Shown: piece by piece, positions 1 to 10,090 of the stretch | Layout: each line of letters begins with the position of its first letter | Position numbering within the stretch: position 1 is the stretch's first letter | NCBI RefSeq assembly: GCF_001439925.1 | Contig: NZ_LMBV01000026.1 | Span: 18,068 to 57,040 of the forward strand | Direction: 5' to 3' | DNA: 38,973 nt | DNA from: Peribacillus muralis | Lineage (GTDB): Bacteria; Bacillota; Bacilli; Bacillales; DSM-1321 | Position numbers and translations under genes: made by a program | Notes under the pieces: model-generated | What the model saw: the letters and a program-made list of their open reading frames with translations, nothing else | Told to the model about the DNA's origin: nothing | The model's database searches: none

Positions 1-2
1 CC

Positions 3-51
3 AAAAAGCGCTCCTGCACACTTAACCGAAGTGTGCAGGAGCGCTTTTTTT
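3..51 (-). terminator. Strong, possibly bidirectional terminator downstream of yabR
   Basis: A near-perfect inverted repeat (3-21 with 31-49, nine-base loop) has a G+C-rich 14-bp core flanked by A/T tails. Read on the minus strand it follows yabR by about 110 bases and ends in five T. Read on the plus strand it ends in eight T, so it could also stop transcription arriving from the left. Confidence 0.85.
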
Positions 52-157
52 TGGTATTAATACAATTAAAAGAAGACAAGCAAGCTGCCTGCCTTTATCT
101 ACACTATGAAAGTATTCACAGGAAAAGTTGCTAAACTATTATTTTCAGCAGCAGGTT

Positions 158-616
158 TTATCCGCGTCTTCCTCCTCGACCTCCCCGTTTCGTTTCGGTG
201 CTACGTTTGAGGGTCGTTAGGCGGTCTTCGCTATCTTTTAAGAATTTTGCCATCTTTTGCTCAAAGTTTTCCTTTGGCTGAAAACTATTACCTTTTGAGC
301 GGAAGTCTTTGGAACGGTTGTCATTCCCTCTTCCTTGGCGCGGACGTGGTGTGTATGCAGGTTTTTGCTCACCTTCAGGACGGTCTATCGCTTTTTTTAT
401 GGACAAGCCAATCTTGCCATCTTTTTCTACATTGATGACTTTCACCTCAACTGTATCGCCCACTTTTAAATGATCATTGATATCCTTGACGTAATTATCA
501 GCCACTTCACTGATATGGACGAGACCAGTCGAACCTTGAGGGAGCTCTACGAATGCACCAAAATTAGTTATGCCTGTTACTTTACCTTGTAACTTGCTGC
601 CTACTTCGATTGACAT
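158..616 (-). CDS. yabR: S1-domain RNA-binding protein YabR
   Basis: 152 residues. Residues 1-75 form one S1 (OB-fold) RNA-binding domain with the typical GKVTGITNFGAFVEL and GLVHISE segments. The rest is a basic, low-complexity tail ending in an RG-rich stretch (TKRGGRGGRRG), as in other RNA-binding proteins. The family is associated with translation or RNA metabolism; the exact role is not settled. An AGGAGG box lies 12 bases before the ATG. The gene has its own sigma-A promoter in the short gap after divIC and is followed by a strong terminator, so it is probably a one-gene transcript plus read-through from divIC. The tail is longer than I recall for the B. subtilis protein. Confidence 0.9.
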   Translation of the reverse strand: MSIEVGSKLQGKVTGITNFGAFVELPQGSTGLVHISEVADNYVKDINDHLKVGDTVEVKVINVEKDGKIGLSIKKAIDRPEGEQKPAYTPRPRQGRGNDNRSKDFRSKGNSFQPKENFEQKMAKFLKDSEDRLTTLKRSTETKRGGRGGRRG

Positions 617-664
617 AAAAAAAATGTTCCTCCTTAGAAATGTTAAAAAATCTCTTCATCCTAT

Positions 665-694
665 ATTATAACGAAAGTAAAAAAACAGTGTCAA
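665..694 (-). promoter_or_regulatory. Sigma-A promoter of yabR
   Basis: On the minus strand TTGACA (689-694) and TATAAT (665-670) are separated by 18 bases. Both hexamers match consensus exactly. The site sits directly after the divIC stop codon and about 50 bases before the yabR start. Confidence 0.8.
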
Positions 695-696
695 TA

Positions 697-1083
697 TTAG
701 TCACTATCTTCCTTTCCTTTTGGAAGGGTAAAAATGATCTCTCCATTATCCGATAAGAAATAATCGCGTCTCGCTATCTTCGCAATATAATCGTCGTCAT
801 TAAGCTTTACGATTTCTTCTTTAAGAAGGGTCTCGTCCTTTTCCAATTTAGCCAGCTTTACTTGAATTTCCTTTTTCTGTTGAACTTTCTCATCGAGTGC
901 AGCATTTTGCGTAATGAGGGTGGTAACAGCCAAAATTAAAAAGAGAGCCGCAAATACTGAATAAAGAGTTAGTCTGCGCATTAGACCACGCTTCTTTTTT
1001 TCAACGGTTTGTACTTTTTGCTCTTGTTGGGCGACGTAGGCATTTTCTATTTTTGCCACTTTCCTTTTACGAAGGCTACTCAT
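697..1083 (-). CDS. divIC: Cell-division protein DivIC (FtsB-like)
   Basis: 128 residues with the bitopic layout of the DivIC/FtsB family: a basic cytoplasmic N-terminus (1-37), one membrane helix (about 38-58), a coiled-coil of charged heptads (about 60-100), and a short extracellular tail. The family partners with FtsL and DivIB in the divisome, at the membrane. The tail motif ARRDYFLSDNGEIIF is typical. The start is supported by GAGAGGAGTG eight bases upstream. It lies 18 bases after yabQ, in the order known from B. subtilis, so it is probably co-transcribed with the yabP-yabQ operon. Confidence 0.95.
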   Translation of the reverse strand: MSSLRKRKVAKIENAYVAQQEQKVQTVEKKKRGLMRRLTLYSVFAALFLILAVTTLITQNAALDEKVQQKKEIQVKLAKLEKDETLLKEEIVKLNDDDYIAKIARRDYFLSDNGEIIFTLPKGKEDSD

Positions 1084-1101
1084 GTTTTATCACTCCTCTC
1101 A

Positions 1102-1734
1102 TCATTTCTTTTTAGTTCTCCATCTATTCAGCGTTCTACTTATAGAATTCTTTATTTTCAATAAAATCCCTTTTCCTTTATTATAAAACTTCCCGACGTT
1201 TTTCGTAACAAAAAACGGCAATAAATTCCATATATAAGTCAAAACCCACTTCATTGGCTTCCAGAAAATATTCAAAATAAAGAAAACGATTTTCCCTGCC
1301 CATTTTAATAAGACCAAGGCGAATTTGCCTAACCCTATGACGATGGCTACTATGGATACTATTACCCATTTTATCGGAAGAAAAATCAGCATGTGAACAG
1401 AATCGGTAATAAATCTTGCCAACTTTATCACCAGAAATATCAAAAACTCTAAAAACCGCTGATAGAATCCTTTGAACAATGCTTGATAAGCAGCAAAACC
1501 GCAAAATAAGGCCAAAAATAAATAGAAGCGAAACTCCCCTTCATTCACCAAAAACAACACATAAAAGATAAGGAGGCCCTGAATGATCCAGAAGAGGAAG
1601 TCATGGATGAAGACAATCCACCTTTTCCTTTCCGAACGCTTCAAAAAACGGCTATACGTATCCAGGGCAGCTCCAAAACCACTGCCCATGCCAATCATCG
1701 CTAGCAACGTATAAAATTGGATCGTTAAGGTCAT
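1102..1734 (-). CDS. yabQ: Spore cortex membrane protein YabQ
   Basis: 210 residues with several hydrophobic helices (about 5-25, 40-63, 68-88, 95-112, 120-145) and a basic C-terminus. Family and position match YabQ, a mother-cell membrane protein needed for spore cortex formation. The ATG overlaps the yabP stop codon by four bases (ATGA) and no Shine-Dalgarno sequence is visible, so translation is probably coupled to yabP. A sigma-E-like promoter lies before yabP. The identification rests on topology and conserved context more than on a catalytic motif. Confidence 0.9.
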   Translation of the reverse strand: MTLTIQFYTLLAMIGMGSGFGAALDTYSRFLKRSERKRWIVFIHDFLFWIIQGLLIFYVLFLVNEGEFRFYLFLALFCGFAAYQALFKGFYQRFLEFLIFLVIKLARFITDSVHMLIFLPIKWVIVSIVAIVIGLGKFALVLLKWAGKIVFFILNIFWKPMKWVLTYIWNLLPFFVTKNVGKFYNKGKGILLKIKNSISRTLNRWRTKKK

Positions 1735-2039
1735 TTGAACAACTTGCCAAAGAAGCCTTTAGCCTTCTCCCCTGATTGCTCATCCAGGTAAACGAGATCG
1801 AAAATCTTCCCCTTGATGGACACGATGCCTTTATCAACGTCCAAATTCTTCATTTGCAGGTTTTGCCCCCGTATTGATAGAAAACCCATTGACGTTTCGA
1901 GCAGGAACTCTTCATTATCAAAGCTTTCCACTTGCTTGACGCCAGTAATATCCAGTAAACGGCGACCTTTCATCGTAACATCATGCTCTTGGGTCGTTCC
2001 CTTTGTATAACCAGCATTCGGATCATTAAATTGGCTCAT
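1731..2039 (-). CDS. yabP: Sporulation protein YabP
   Basis: 102 residues. The reading frame could be extended 12 codons upstream, but the ATG at 2039 is chosen because GTGAGGG lies just before it and it gives the usual length. The protein has the compact YabP/YqfC fold, with an N-terminal HDVTMKGRRLLDITGV segment followed by beta-rich repeats (GFLSIRGQNLQMKNLDV, GIVSIKGKIFDLVY). YabP is a sigma-E-controlled sporulation protein partnered with YabQ; its biochemical role is not known. It overlaps yabQ by four bases. Confidence 0.9.
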   Translation of the reverse strand: MSQFNDPNAGYTKGTTQEHDVTMKGRRLLDITGVKQVESFDNEEFLLETSMGFLSIRGQNLQMKNLDVDKGIVSIKGKIFDLVYLDEQSGEKAKGFFGKLFK

Positions 2040-2074
2040 TTTTTCATCCCTCACAGTACCACTGATTTTGTACA

Positions 2075-2103
2075 AGTGTATGTCTGTAAGAAGGAAAATA
2101 GAA
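2075..2103 (-). promoter_or_regulatory. Candidate sigma-E promoter of yabP-yabQ
   Basis: On the minus strand CATACACT (2075-2082) matches the sigma-E -10 consensus CATACAnT exactly. A weaker -35 (TTCTATT, 2097-2103) lies 14 bases upstream. The location before two mother-cell genes fits. Confidence 0.5.
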
Positions 2104-2115
2104 CCAAGCCTGTCC

Positions 2116-2385
2116 TTACTCCTCTGCCAGCTTTTCTTCCTTTACGATCGTATACATTTCTGCAGCCGCTTCTTTTTTCGTCGTTTCCTGAATTTTATCG
2201 ACTCGTACCGTCACCAGCTTTTGACCGAAGCGTACTGTTAATTCGTCGCCATCCTTCACATTCGAGCTCGCTTTTGCCTGTTGTCCGTTAATCGTGATTC
2301 TCCCTTTATCCGCAACTTCTTTTGCAAGAGTGCGGCGCTTGATCAACCTTGATACCTTCAGGAATTTATCCAATCTCATCGACAT
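2116..2385 (-). CDS. rqcP: Ribosome quality-control protein RqcP (YabO), S4 domain
   Basis: 89 residues that are essentially one S4 RNA-binding domain: MRLDKFLKVSRLIKRRT, then the turn DKGRITINGQQAKAS and DGDELTVRFG. The family (RqcP, formerly YabO, Hsp15-like) binds the 50S subunit with RqcH and promotes C-terminal alanine tailing of stalled nascent chains. An AGGGGGAG box lies seven bases before the ATG at 2385; a second ATG two codons later is possible. It follows yabN by 18 bases and precedes yabP by about 75 bases. Confidence 0.95.
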   Translation of the reverse strand: MSMRLDKFLKVSRLIKRRTLAKEVADKGRITINGQQAKASSNVKDGDELTVRFGQKLVTVRVDKIQETTKKEAAAEMYTIVKEEKLAEE

Positions 2386-2403
2386 TCTTTTTCTCCCCCT
2401 TGA

Positions 2404-3876
2404 TTAAAGTCCTTTACCTTTTGCCTCATCCCAATATGCATCCAGCTCTTCCAAAGTATAATCCTCAAACTTTTTGCCTGCCTTTAGGATGCATTGTTCT
2501 ATATATGTAAAACGCTGGTGAAATTTCCGGTTCGCATTGTAGACGGCTTCTTCCGCTTGTATGTCATAATAACGTGAAATGTTGACAAGCGCAAAAAAGA
2601 GGTCGCCTAACTCCGATTGGATTCTTTTGATATCGAAATTCGCGGTACCCAATTCATCTTCTAATTCCTGCACTTCCTCTTTAACCTTTTTCCACGCCTC
2701 GGAAACCTCGTCCCAATCAAAACCCACTTTTGCAGCTCTTTTTTGATATTCTTCTGCGCGAAGTAAATTTGGCAAGGATTTCTCGATCCCGTCCAATATG
2801 GAATGCTCGAGCTTGGCTTCGCTGCCTTTCTCATCCGCTTTGATTTTCTGCCAGTTCACCATTACGTCTTCCTCGCCATGCACTTCAACATCTCCAAATA
2901 CATGGGGATGGCGTCGTATCATTTTTGCCGTTATGCCCTCGATCACGTCATCTATCGTGAACATGCCCTCGTCCTCGCCGATCTGCGAATGGAGCATCAC
3001 TTGAAGAAGGACATCCCCTAGCTCTCCGACCATGCCCTCATCGTCCTCATCATCAATGGAATCAATAAGCTCGTAGGCCTCTTCTATTAGGTATTTCTTC
3101 AAGCTTTCATGCGTTTGTTTCTTATCCCAAGGACATCCGTCTGGTCCCCTAAGCTGGGCAATGATCTGCCGCAACATGGAAAATTCCCGATATTGTAACG
3201 CTTGTTCTGTAACAGGAGGGACATATACACTCGTTAAGTTACTTAGCTCCAACTGACGGTCGAGCTCGAACAAAGCGCATTTTGTCACTTTTTCCTGACT
3301 GCTGCCTGCCGCTGTTACGATGAATACCTCGTAGTCATCCGGAAGCTTCTCCATTAAGGTCAGCTTCACATTGGACGCGCTGAAGGCATCATACACCTGC
3401 CCGATTATCATATGCTGAGTAATATGCAAATCATTTGGAGAAAGGTCCGTGCCATCCAAAAGCTGGAACCCCTCGATTGGATCGATCCGGACAGCCTGAA
3501 ACAAGGGGTCAAGGAAACTTTGTCCGCCTTCCACCTTTATGGATATACCAAGAGTCGGACCCTTTTCGAGCAAAAGCTGAACCGTTTTTTCCGCAACCAT
3601 CGGATGTCCCGGAACGGCGTATAAAACGGAACGGTTTGAAGCCTCATGCAATAATGTTGCTGCAATTTCTTCATATACCGCTTCAAATTGATCGTGCTTT
3701 TCATATATATCGTCAAAAGCCGTAAAATTGATTCCTTCACGTTTCAATTCCTCGATTACCGGATGATCTACCGTTCTGACGAAGCATCGCTGGGGTTGTT
3801 TTAATTTTTTATAAATCCCTAGCGGAAGCTGATCTAAATCTCCTGCACCAAGGCCGATTATCGTTATCTCATTCAT
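2404..3876 (-). CDS. yabN: Bifunctional tetrapyrrole-methylase-like / MazG NTP pyrophosphohydrolase YabN
   Basis: 490 residues in two parts. Residues 1-225 resemble SAM-dependent tetrapyrrole methylases (N-terminal ITIIGLGAGDLDQLPLGIYK; AVPGHPMVAEKTV). Residues about 230-490 are MazG, with the metal-binding clusters EEAYELIDSIDDE and ELGDVLLQV and a second degenerate copy (EEVQELEDELG, ELGDLFFALVN). MazG enzymes hydrolyse nucleoside triphosphates, acting as cytoplasmic house-cleaning enzymes. The substrate of the methylase half is unknown. The length equals the usual YabN. It overlaps yabM by eight bases and has its own good ribosome site (AGAGG). Confidence 0.95.
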   Translation of the reverse strand: MNEITIIGLGAGDLDQLPLGIYKKLKQPQRCFVRTVDHPVIEELKREGINFTAFDDIYEKHDQFEAVYEEIAATLLHEASNRSVLYAVPGHPMVAEKTVQLLLEKGPTLGISIKVEGGQSFLDPLFQAVRIDPIEGFQLLDGTDLSPNDLHITQHMIIGQVYDAFSASNVKLTLMEKLPDDYEVFIVTAAGSSQEKVTKCALFELDRQLELSNLTSVYVPPVTEQALQYREFSMLRQIIAQLRGPDGCPWDKKQTHESLKKYLIEEAYELIDSIDDEDDEGMVGELGDVLLQVMLHSQIGEDEGMFTIDDVIEGITAKMIRRHPHVFGDVEVHGEEDVMVNWQKIKADEKGSEAKLEHSILDGIEKSLPNLLRAEEYQKRAAKVGFDWDEVSEAWKKVKEEVQELEDELGTANFDIKRIQSELGDLFFALVNISRYYDIQAEEAVYNANRKFHQRFTYIEQCILKAGKKFEDYTLEELDAYWDEAKGKGL

Positions 3877-5488
3877 GATTTTTACCTCTATTCGTTTTTA
3901 TAAATCGTTCAAGCTTCGATACTAAAGGTATATGCGATAGCTCTTCTTCCTCAAACAAGCCTGTACGGATGCTAGTCACAACAAAGACGGCTGCGCCTAT
4001 CGCTACACCGATCAGTGCTTGGATCGTCGCCAGCATCCGGCCCTCACCTGTAAACAACAAGTGAAACAAGGCATTATATAATACAACCACCGTACCCATA
4101 TAGACCGTACTCTTTAAAATAATGTATATGTGGTTCTTCTCCATTAAGGGCTTTTTCAAATGTATTCTCAATACCGCATAAAATAATACTGACATGACCA
4201 TAAGAGCTAGGACCGTCGCGGAGGCTGCCCCGACGATATGGTAACGGGGCACGAGCATAAGGTTCAATACCCATTTGCTGAACACCCCTATAATCGTAAT
4301 GACCATCGGTACTACGGAGTAGCCGAGGCTTTGAATCACAGCTGCCGTGGTCATGATTAGAGACGTGAATACTATCGATAATGAAAAAATGGCTAAAGCA
4401 ACCGTCCCTTTGTCATCCGTGAACAGCATTTGATTGACCGGGCTCATCATCACCGCTAAGCCAATCGCTGCCGCCAGACCAAGCGAGGCACTGACACGCA
4501 GCGCCAGCTTGATTTTATTAAGTAATTCATATTGATCATTTTTCTGAAGGAATCGGGATATCACCGGCACAAGCGCTAGTGCAAAAGAATTGGCCGCCAC
4601 TGTCCCTAGCTGAAGCAAAGGCTGGCCACGGTCATAAACCCCTTTCCATCCTTTGGCTTCATTTTCCCCCATCCCGGTTTCCCTTAATAAGGAATATAAG
4701 TGCAGAGAGTCGACAAATTGAAACAGGATAAGGATTAGGCCAGTTATGCAAAACGCCACTCCTTGAAAAACCAAGGCTTTGGAAATCTTGATGAAATTAG
4801 CCGGTCTGATATCCATCCGTAAAAAAAGCTGCCATTCTTCTTTTAAGATAACGTAAACCAGGAGCAGCGCAAGACCTGCCATACCGCCGGTGATCGACCC
4901 GAAGACAGCTCCCTTGCCAACCACATACTGAGAGTAGCCTTGCTGCACAAATAGTATGGAGAGAACCAATATCGTCAATACCCGGACACTTTGTTCAGCA
5001 ACTTGTGAACTTGCTGTCGGAAGCATGTCGTTTATCCCTTGGTAATAGCCTCTCAAAACGGAGGATATCGGCATTAATAAATAGGAAAAGGCAATGATTT
5101 TCAGCAGGCTGCTTAATTTCGGGTCCTCCATCAAGCCAGCAATCCAATCAGCGCCAAGGAACAACACAACAAACATCATCATTCCCATCGTACTCAAGAC
5201 AAGAAAGGACGTCACGACAATGTCCTTGACCGCAAATTCATTTTTTGAAGACTCCCGTTCTGCAATCAGCTTGGATATGACGACGGGGAAGCCCAGTGTG
5301 GACAATGTTAAAGCAACACCGTAGAAGGGATATACCTGTTGATAGATATAAAAGCCGATGTCACCGGCAATATTTTGATAAGGTATGCGGTAGGCTGCGC
5401 TCAAAACTTTTACGATGATCGCCGCTGCGCTTAGGATCAACGCCCCTCGTAAAAGTTCATTTGAAGTTTTATAAGGCTTTTCAGCCAT
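3869..5488 (-). CDS. yabM: Polysaccharide/lipid flippase YabM (MurJ/SpoVB-like, MOP family)
   Basis: 539 residues with about 12-14 hydrophobic helices spread over the whole length, the layout of the MOP exporter superfamily (MurJ, SpoVB, YabM). The N-terminus LLRGALILSAAAIIVKVLSA and the following YRIPYQNIAGDIGFYIYQQ are typical. These proteins flip lipid-linked saccharides across the membrane. The open frame starts at a GTG at 5506, but AGAGG lies seven bases before the ATG at 5488 and would fall inside the longer version, so the shorter start is used. It heads the yabM-yabN-rqcP gene group. Confidence 0.9.
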   Translation of the reverse strand: MAEKPYKTSNELLRGALILSAAAIIVKVLSAAYRIPYQNIAGDIGFYIYQQVYPFYGVALTLSTLGFPVVISKLIAERESSKNEFAVKDIVVTSFLVLSTMGMMMFVVLFLGADWIAGLMEDPKLSSLLKIIAFSYLLMPISSVLRGYYQGINDMLPTASSQVAEQSVRVLTILVLSILFVQQGYSQYVVGKGAVFGSITGGMAGLALLLVYVILKEEWQLFLRMDIRPANFIKISKALVFQGVAFCITGLILILFQFVDSLHLYSLLRETGMGENEAKGWKGVYDRGQPLLQLGTVAANSFALALVPVISRFLQKNDQYELLNKIKLALRVSASLGLAAAIGLAVMMSPVNQMLFTDDKGTVALAIFSLSIVFTSLIMTTAAVIQSLGYSVVPMVITIIGVFSKWVLNLMLVPRYHIVGAASATVLALMVMSVLFYAVLRIHLKKPLMEKNHIYIILKSTVYMGTVVVLYNALFHLLFTGEGRMLATIQALIGVAIGAAVFVVTSIRTGLFEEEELSHIPLVSKLERFIKTNRGKNHE

Positions 5489-5521
5489 TCTTTTTCCTCT
5501 TTTCACTCATATGTAGTAGTA

Positions 5522-5530
5522 ATTATAGCA
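5522..5530 (-). promoter_or_regulatory. Extended -10 promoter of the yabM-yabN-rqcP operon
   Basis: On the minus strand TGCTATAAT is a perfect extended -10 element (TGnTATAAT) about 35 bases upstream of the yabM start. No good -35 hexamer lies 16-18 bases upstream. Confidence 0.55.
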
Positions 5531-5642
5531 TAATTTGGAGGTTATTTTTCATTCGCGCCCATACTGTAAACCCTCTTCCATATACACTTCATGAGAATAT
5601 ATCCCCTTTCCATAGAATACATTCAGCTCTTATGAAAAGCAA

Positions 5643-5666
5643 AAAGGACAGCGATTGCTGCCCTTT
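5643..5666 (-). terminator. Terminator of spoVT
   Basis: A ten-bp stem (one G-U pair) with a four-base loop is followed on the minus strand by five T, GC and four more T. It starts about 30 bases after the spoVT stop codon and insulates the yabM promoter. Confidence 0.85.
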
Positions 5667-5697
5667 CCGCTCTTAGGTTATAATGGCATGTCCAAGC

Positions 5698-6234
5698 TTA
5701 CTGTTCCATTTGTCTGGCTAGGAAACTTGCTGCTGTTTCAACCGATTTCTGTTCCACTTCACCGATGGTGCCTTCTTTAGAGAAAATCAGGACGGCACCG
5801 ATCGGGTCGCCGCTCGCGATGATTGGAGCGGCAGTATAAGATTGCACCTGTTCATCATTTGAATCGACGAAGGAAATTTGTCCGTTCGGTGATTCCAAGA
5901 CCGGATTTCTTTCTTCCATGATTTTTTCAACTAGTTCACTAACGCTTTTATTTAAGTATTCTTTTTTGGAGCCGCCTGCGACTGCAATGTAAGTATCCCG
6001 ATCACAAATCATAACTGGGTTTCCAAGGCTATCATAAAGTGCTTCTGCATACTCCCTTGCAAAATCGCCTAGTTCACTAATGGGAGAGTATTTCTTTAAG
6101 ATGACTTCACCATCTCTGTCGACAAAGATTTCCAATGGATCCCCTTCACGAATGCGAAGGGTCCTTCGGATTTCCTTGGGGATGACGACTCTTCCTAAAT
6201 CATCAATTCGGCGAACGATACCAGTTGCTTTCAT
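5698..6234 (-). CDS. spoVT: Stage V sporulation transcription factor SpoVT
   Basis: 178 residues. Residues 1-50 are an AbrB-type swapped-hairpin DNA-binding domain (MKATGIVRRIDDLGRVVIPK); residues about 56-178 form the GAF-like sensor domain specific to SpoVT. SpoVT adjusts expression of sigma-G-dependent genes in the forespore. The frame extends seven codons upstream, but the ATG at 6234 is nine bases after GTGAGG and matches the family start. A sigma-G-type promoter upstream and a terminator downstream mark a one-gene transcript. Its N-terminal half closely resembles AbrB at 30661-30945 in this window. Confidence 0.97.
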   Translation of the reverse strand: MKATGIVRRIDDLGRVVIPKEIRRTLRIREGDPLEIFVDRDGEVILKKYSPISELGDFAREYAEALYDSLGNPVMICDRDTYIAVAGGSKKEYLNKSVSELVEKIMEERNPVLESPNGQISFVDSNDEQVQSYTAAPIIASGDPIGAVLIFSKEGTIGEVEQKSVETAASFLARQMEQ

Positions 6235-6311
6235 CAAATGTTGCCTCACTTTCATCTAATTGATTTGATAAATCCTCTTTTTGTAGCAAAATCATCACCA
6301 GCTATTGTACA

Positions 6312-6341
6312 TAGTATTTTTCTAATGGTAAGTTCTATGCA
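6312..6341 (-). promoter_or_regulatory. Sigma-G promoter of spoVT
   Basis: On the minus strand TGCATA (6336-6341) and AATACTA (6312-6318) are separated by 17 bases. They match the sigma-G elements (GnATA and CATACTA) with one difference in the -10. The location fits the known forespore expression of spoVT. Confidence 0.65.
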
Positions 6342-6400
6342 CTTTGAAAAAATTTTTCTTTTTTCTGCATTTCATTACCATCATATCTTTCATACCATTT

Positions 6401-6435
6401 TCTAAAAAGAGAATAATCAATCATGATTAGTTATT
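6401..6435 (-). terminator. Possible A/T-rich terminator of mfd
   Basis: On the minus strand AATAACTAA and TTGATTATT form a nine-bp stem with one mismatch around TCATGA, followed by CTCTTTTT. The 5' arm includes the mfd stop codon. The stem is weak because it is A/T rich. Confidence 0.4.
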
Positions 6436-9400
6436 GGTCGTTTGGGTCTCTTTCTTCACATGCTGTAAGCCCTTCGTCATCTCAAATAGGATATTGAGCC
6501 ATTTGCTTTGCTCCACGCCTTTTAGATGCAATACGAGCTTCATCCGGTTACCATCCATTCCGAAGCCGACCATCCGGCCATATTTCGAGCCAAGCTCAAA
6601 CACCTTTTGTCCATCCACGTCGCTGCTTACCTTTTCACTAAGAAGAATGCTAATTTCCTGCTTCAATTGTTTAATGCTCTCAATTCCGGCTATCTCAGCA
6701 TATACTTTCATTTCGGCAATCAGGAATAGAAGGGCGACTTCTTCTGGATATTCCCCGAACCGATCGAGCATTTCTTCTTGTAGTTCTTCCACTTCTTCAA
6801 GAGAAGCAATCCCTCTGAACCTTTTATACATTTCAATTTTCTGATGTCCATCGTTTATATAGGCATCAGGGATATACGCATCTAATTCAACGTCGATCTC
6901 AAGGGTATTTTTTTCTTCTGCAGGCTGGTCATTGCGTTTCGCATCAACCGCCTCTTTAAGCATTTGCGAGTACAAATCGAAACCGACGGAATCAATGAAC
7001 CCGTGCTGTTGGGCCCCAAGAATGTTTCCAGCTCCCCTGATCGATAAATCACGCATCGCAATTTTGAACCCTGACCCCAATTCGGTGAACTCCTTAATTG
7101 ATTGAAGTCGCTTTTCAGCCACTTCAGTCAACACTTTATCTTTCCTATACGTGAAGAATGCATAAGCCACCCGATTGGACCGGCCTACACGACCACGGAG
7201 TTGATAGAGCTGTGAAAGCCCCATTCGATCCGCTTCATTCACGATTAAAGTATTGACATTCGGGATATCGACACCGGTCTCAATGATGGTCGTACTTACC
7301 AACACATCATACTCACCTTCTAAAAAGCCGAACATGACCGCTTCAAGTTCTTGCTCGGTCATTTGCCCATGAGCAAATGTGACTCGGGCATCAGGGACTA
7401 ACATCGAAATTTCCTCTGCTTTTCTTGCTATATCTTCTACCCGGTTGTACAGAAAATAAACCTGGCCATCCCTTGCCAATTCCCGCTCGATCGCTTCGGT
7501 GACCAACGATCCGTTATATTCCATAACATACGTTTGAATCGGAAAACGATTCTCAGGCGGTGTTTCGATGACGGATAGATCCCTCACCCCAAGCATGGAC
7601 ATATGAAGGGTTCTTGGAATCGGTGTCGCAGTCAATGTCAGGACATCGACATTGGTTTTTAGCCGCTTGATCTTTTCCTTATGGGTGACCCCGAAGCGCT
7701 GCTCTTCATCAATGATAAGTAAGCCCAAGTCACGATAGACGATATCCTTGGATAAGATCCTGTGCGTGCCGACGACTATATCCACCGTTCCAGCCTTCAA
7801 TCCTTTAATCGTTTCCGTTTGCTGTTTTTTCGTCCGGAAACGGCTCAAGTGGCCAATCGAAATGGGGTAATCCTGAAAACGTTCCCTCAGCGTTTCATAA
7901 TGCTGCCGGGCGAGGATCGTCGTCGGAACAAGAAAGGCTACCTGCTTCCCATCCATAATGGCTTTAAAGGCGGCACGGATCGCCACCTCCGTCTTCCCAT
8001 AACCGACATCTCCGCATAGTAATCGATCCATCGGCCTTTCTCGTTCCATATCCTTTTTGATTTCGACAATCGAACGCAATTGGTCTTCCGTTTCGTTATA
8101 GGCAAATGAGGTTTCGAATTCCCTCTGCATATCACCATCAGGGGAGAAGGCGTAGCCTTTTGCAGCTTCCCGTTCCGCGTATAACTTGATCAAATCATCC
8201 GCAATGTTCTCGACGGATGACTGAACCTTACTTTTGACACGCTTCCATTCCGTTCCGCCAAGCTTATATAGTTTCGGTTCCTTCCCTTCGGAACCGACAT
8301 ATTTTTGGACAAGATCGATTTGATCAACAGGGACATACAATTTATCATCAGCTTGATAACGAATATGTAGGTAGTCTTTATGAACACCGTTTATCGTGAG
8401 CGTTTCAATGCCTAAATATTTGCCGATACCATGGTTAACATGAACGACGTAGTCGCCGATTTTCAGTTCGGAATAGCTCTTGATTCGCTCTGCGTTCGAT
8501 AGCTTCTGTCTCCGTATCGATTTCTTGGACTTCTTATTAAATAATTCCGTTTCCGTGATGATACTGAATTTCTGCATAGGCAATTCAAAGCCGCTGTTGA
8601 GACTGCCTCGTAAAATCTGCACTTTACCCGGTAGGATGCTGTTCGCATCAAAGAGCTCGGCAGCCTCTATATCATAATCGGCTAATACCGCATGCAGCTT
8701 TTTAACCCGCTCGTCATCCTGTCCAAGTATGACAATTGTATATTTACCCTTTTTCCACCGCTCCAGTTCAGATTTGAACACATTCATCTGTCCGTGGAAA
8801 TTCTGCATTTGTTTACTGGCAAAATTCAGGATATTCTGAGGGTTTGTGTGCGGTACGTGCCGCAAAAACAAGGAAAGGTAGACAAACGGCCGGCTCGATT
8901 TCATAATTAATTCCTGCATCGGATGTGCCAATTTGATGTCATGGATGATCTGCCCTTGACTTAAAAGGTCCGTGTACCAGCCAGCTTCTTCTTTTTCCAG
9001 GGAATCATTGATTTCTTGAATTCTACTGATTTCGTCCAAGAATACCAAGCCATTTACGGGTAAATAATCTATTAAACTAGCTGGATCTTCATACGCCAAG
9101 CTTAAGTATTTAAAAATCTGGTCGGGTTTATTCCCCATTTTCAGCTGCTCAAGCTCATAGCCGATCGTTTGAACGAGCTGTTCCTTCGCTTTCTCATCTT
9201 TAAGCTTCTTCAAGCTTTTACTTAAACCGCTTTCAAGCTTCGTGATGATTCTATCGATATGCTCGGGCTCGAGCAATGCTTCACTTACCGGACCGATCGT
9301 CACCATTTTGAGTTTCTCGATGGAGCGCTGATCTTCACTTGAAAATGTCCTGATTGAATCTATTTCCGTATCGAATAATTCGATACGAATCGGGTTGGGC

Positions 9401-9963
9401 TCCGTAATCGGATAAATATCGATTATACCGCCGCGAATGCTGAACTCCCCGGGGGAAGCTACCATTTCAGACCGGTTATATCCCATGGAAATAAATTTGT
9501 TTAGCGCTGTTTCGAGATCAATGTCTTCCCCCAGCTTAAACGTAAGCTGATGCCTCTTCCAAATGTCCTTGGAAGGCAGCACGCGGCGAACCCCTGGAAT
9601 TGGGGCGATGACAATGCCCTTCCTACCTTCAGCCCAAAAATTCAAAGCCTCTACACGCTGTGCCCTTAATTCCGGACTGGCTACGCTTAAATCAGCCGCA
9701 ATCAATTCATTGGCGGGATATATATATAATTCTTCCTCGGGAATGAAACTCGATAAGTCCTCATGGAATTTTTGAGCTTGCAATAAATTATGTGTGACCA
9801 GTAAAATCGGCCGATTCGTCTTTTCATATACCGAAGCCAGCAATAGCGATCTCGAAGAACCAGTCAAACCAGAGACTATTTGTTCTTTAAGCCCTTCATC
9901 GATGCCGGCTATTAACGAATGAACGTCTTCTTGTTTGGAGAACAAGTTTTGTAATCCATTCAT
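6427..9963 (-). CDS. mfd: Transcription-repair coupling factor Mfd
   Basis: 1178 residues, the full family length. In order: UvrB-like N-terminal modules (1 to about 340, including [19 protein letters not shown]), the RNA polymerase-interacting domain near residue 500 ([17 protein letters not shown]), the translocase motor with Walker [10 protein letters not shown] (about 650), DEEQ box ([10 protein letters not shown]), TATPIPRTL and motif [11 protein letters not shown], and the C-terminal TRCF domain. Mfd pushes stalled RNA polymerase off damaged DNA and recruits UvrA. The ATG is preceded by GAGGGGGG. It follows fin, as in B. subtilis, with a fin terminator between them. Confidence 0.98.
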   Translation of the reverse strand: MNGLQNLFSKQEDVHSLIAGIDEGLKEQIVSGLTGSSRSLLLASVYEKTNRPILLVTHNLLQAQKFHEDLSSFIPEEELYIYPANELIAADLSVASPELRAQRVEALNFWAEGRKGIVIAPIPGVRRVLPSKDIWKRHQLTFKLGEDIDLETALNKFISMGYNRSEMVASPGEFSIRGGIIDIYPITEPNPIRIELFDTEIDSIRTFSSEDQRSIEKLKMVTIGPVSEALLEPEHIDRIITKLESGLSKSLKKLKDEKAKEQLVQTIGYELEQLKMGNKPDQIFKYLSLAYEDPASLIDYLPVNGLVFLDEISRIQEINDSLEKEEAGWYTDLLSQGQIIHDIKLAHPMQELIMKSSRPFVYLSLFLRHVPHTNPQNILNFASKQMQNFHGQMNVFKSELERWKKGKYTIVILGQDDERVKKLHAVLADYDIEAAELFDANSILPGKVQILRGSLNSGFELPMQKFSIITETELFNKKSKKSIRRQKLSNAERIKSYSELKIGDYVVHVNHGIGKYLGIETLTINGVHKDYLHIRYQADDKLYVPVDQIDLVQKYVGSEGKEPKLYKLGGTEWKRVKSKVQSSVENIADDLIKLYAEREAAKGYAFSPDGDMQREFETSFAYNETEDQLRSIVEIKKDMERERPMDRLLCGDVGYGKTEVAIRAAFKAIMDGKQVAFLVPTTILARQHYETLRERFQDYPISIGHLSRFRTKKQQTETIKGLKAGTVDIVVGTHRILSKDIVYRDLGLLIIDEEQRFGVTHKEKIKRLKTNVDVLTLTATPIPRTLHMSMLGVRDLSVIETPPENRFPIQTYVMEYNGSLVTEAIERELARDGQVYFLYNRVEDIARKAEEISMLVPDARVTFAHGQMTEQELEAVMFGFLEGEYDVLVSTTIIETGVDIPNVNTLIVNEADRMGLSQLYQLRGRVGRSNRVAYAFFTYRKDKVLTEVAEKRLQSIKEFTELGSGFKIAMRDLSIRGAGNILGAQQHGFIDSVGFDLYSQMLKEAVDAKRNDQPAEEKNTLEIDVELDAYIPDAYINDGHQKIEMYKRFRGIASLEEVEELQEEMLDRFGEYPEEVALLFLIAEMKVYAEIAGIESIKQLKQEISILLSEKVSSDVDGQKVFELGSKYGRMVGFGMDGNRMKLVLHLKGVEQSKWLNILFEMTKGLQHVKKETQTTNN

Positions 9964-10090
9964 TTTCTTTCCCCCCTCTCATGAACATGCAAAAAATTTA
10001 ACTCGAATCCTTTATTTTAACTTGGCCCATTCGACCCAAGCAACTTTTGTTTGAAGCCATTTCTTTTACCGCTGTAAACTGGACAAACGG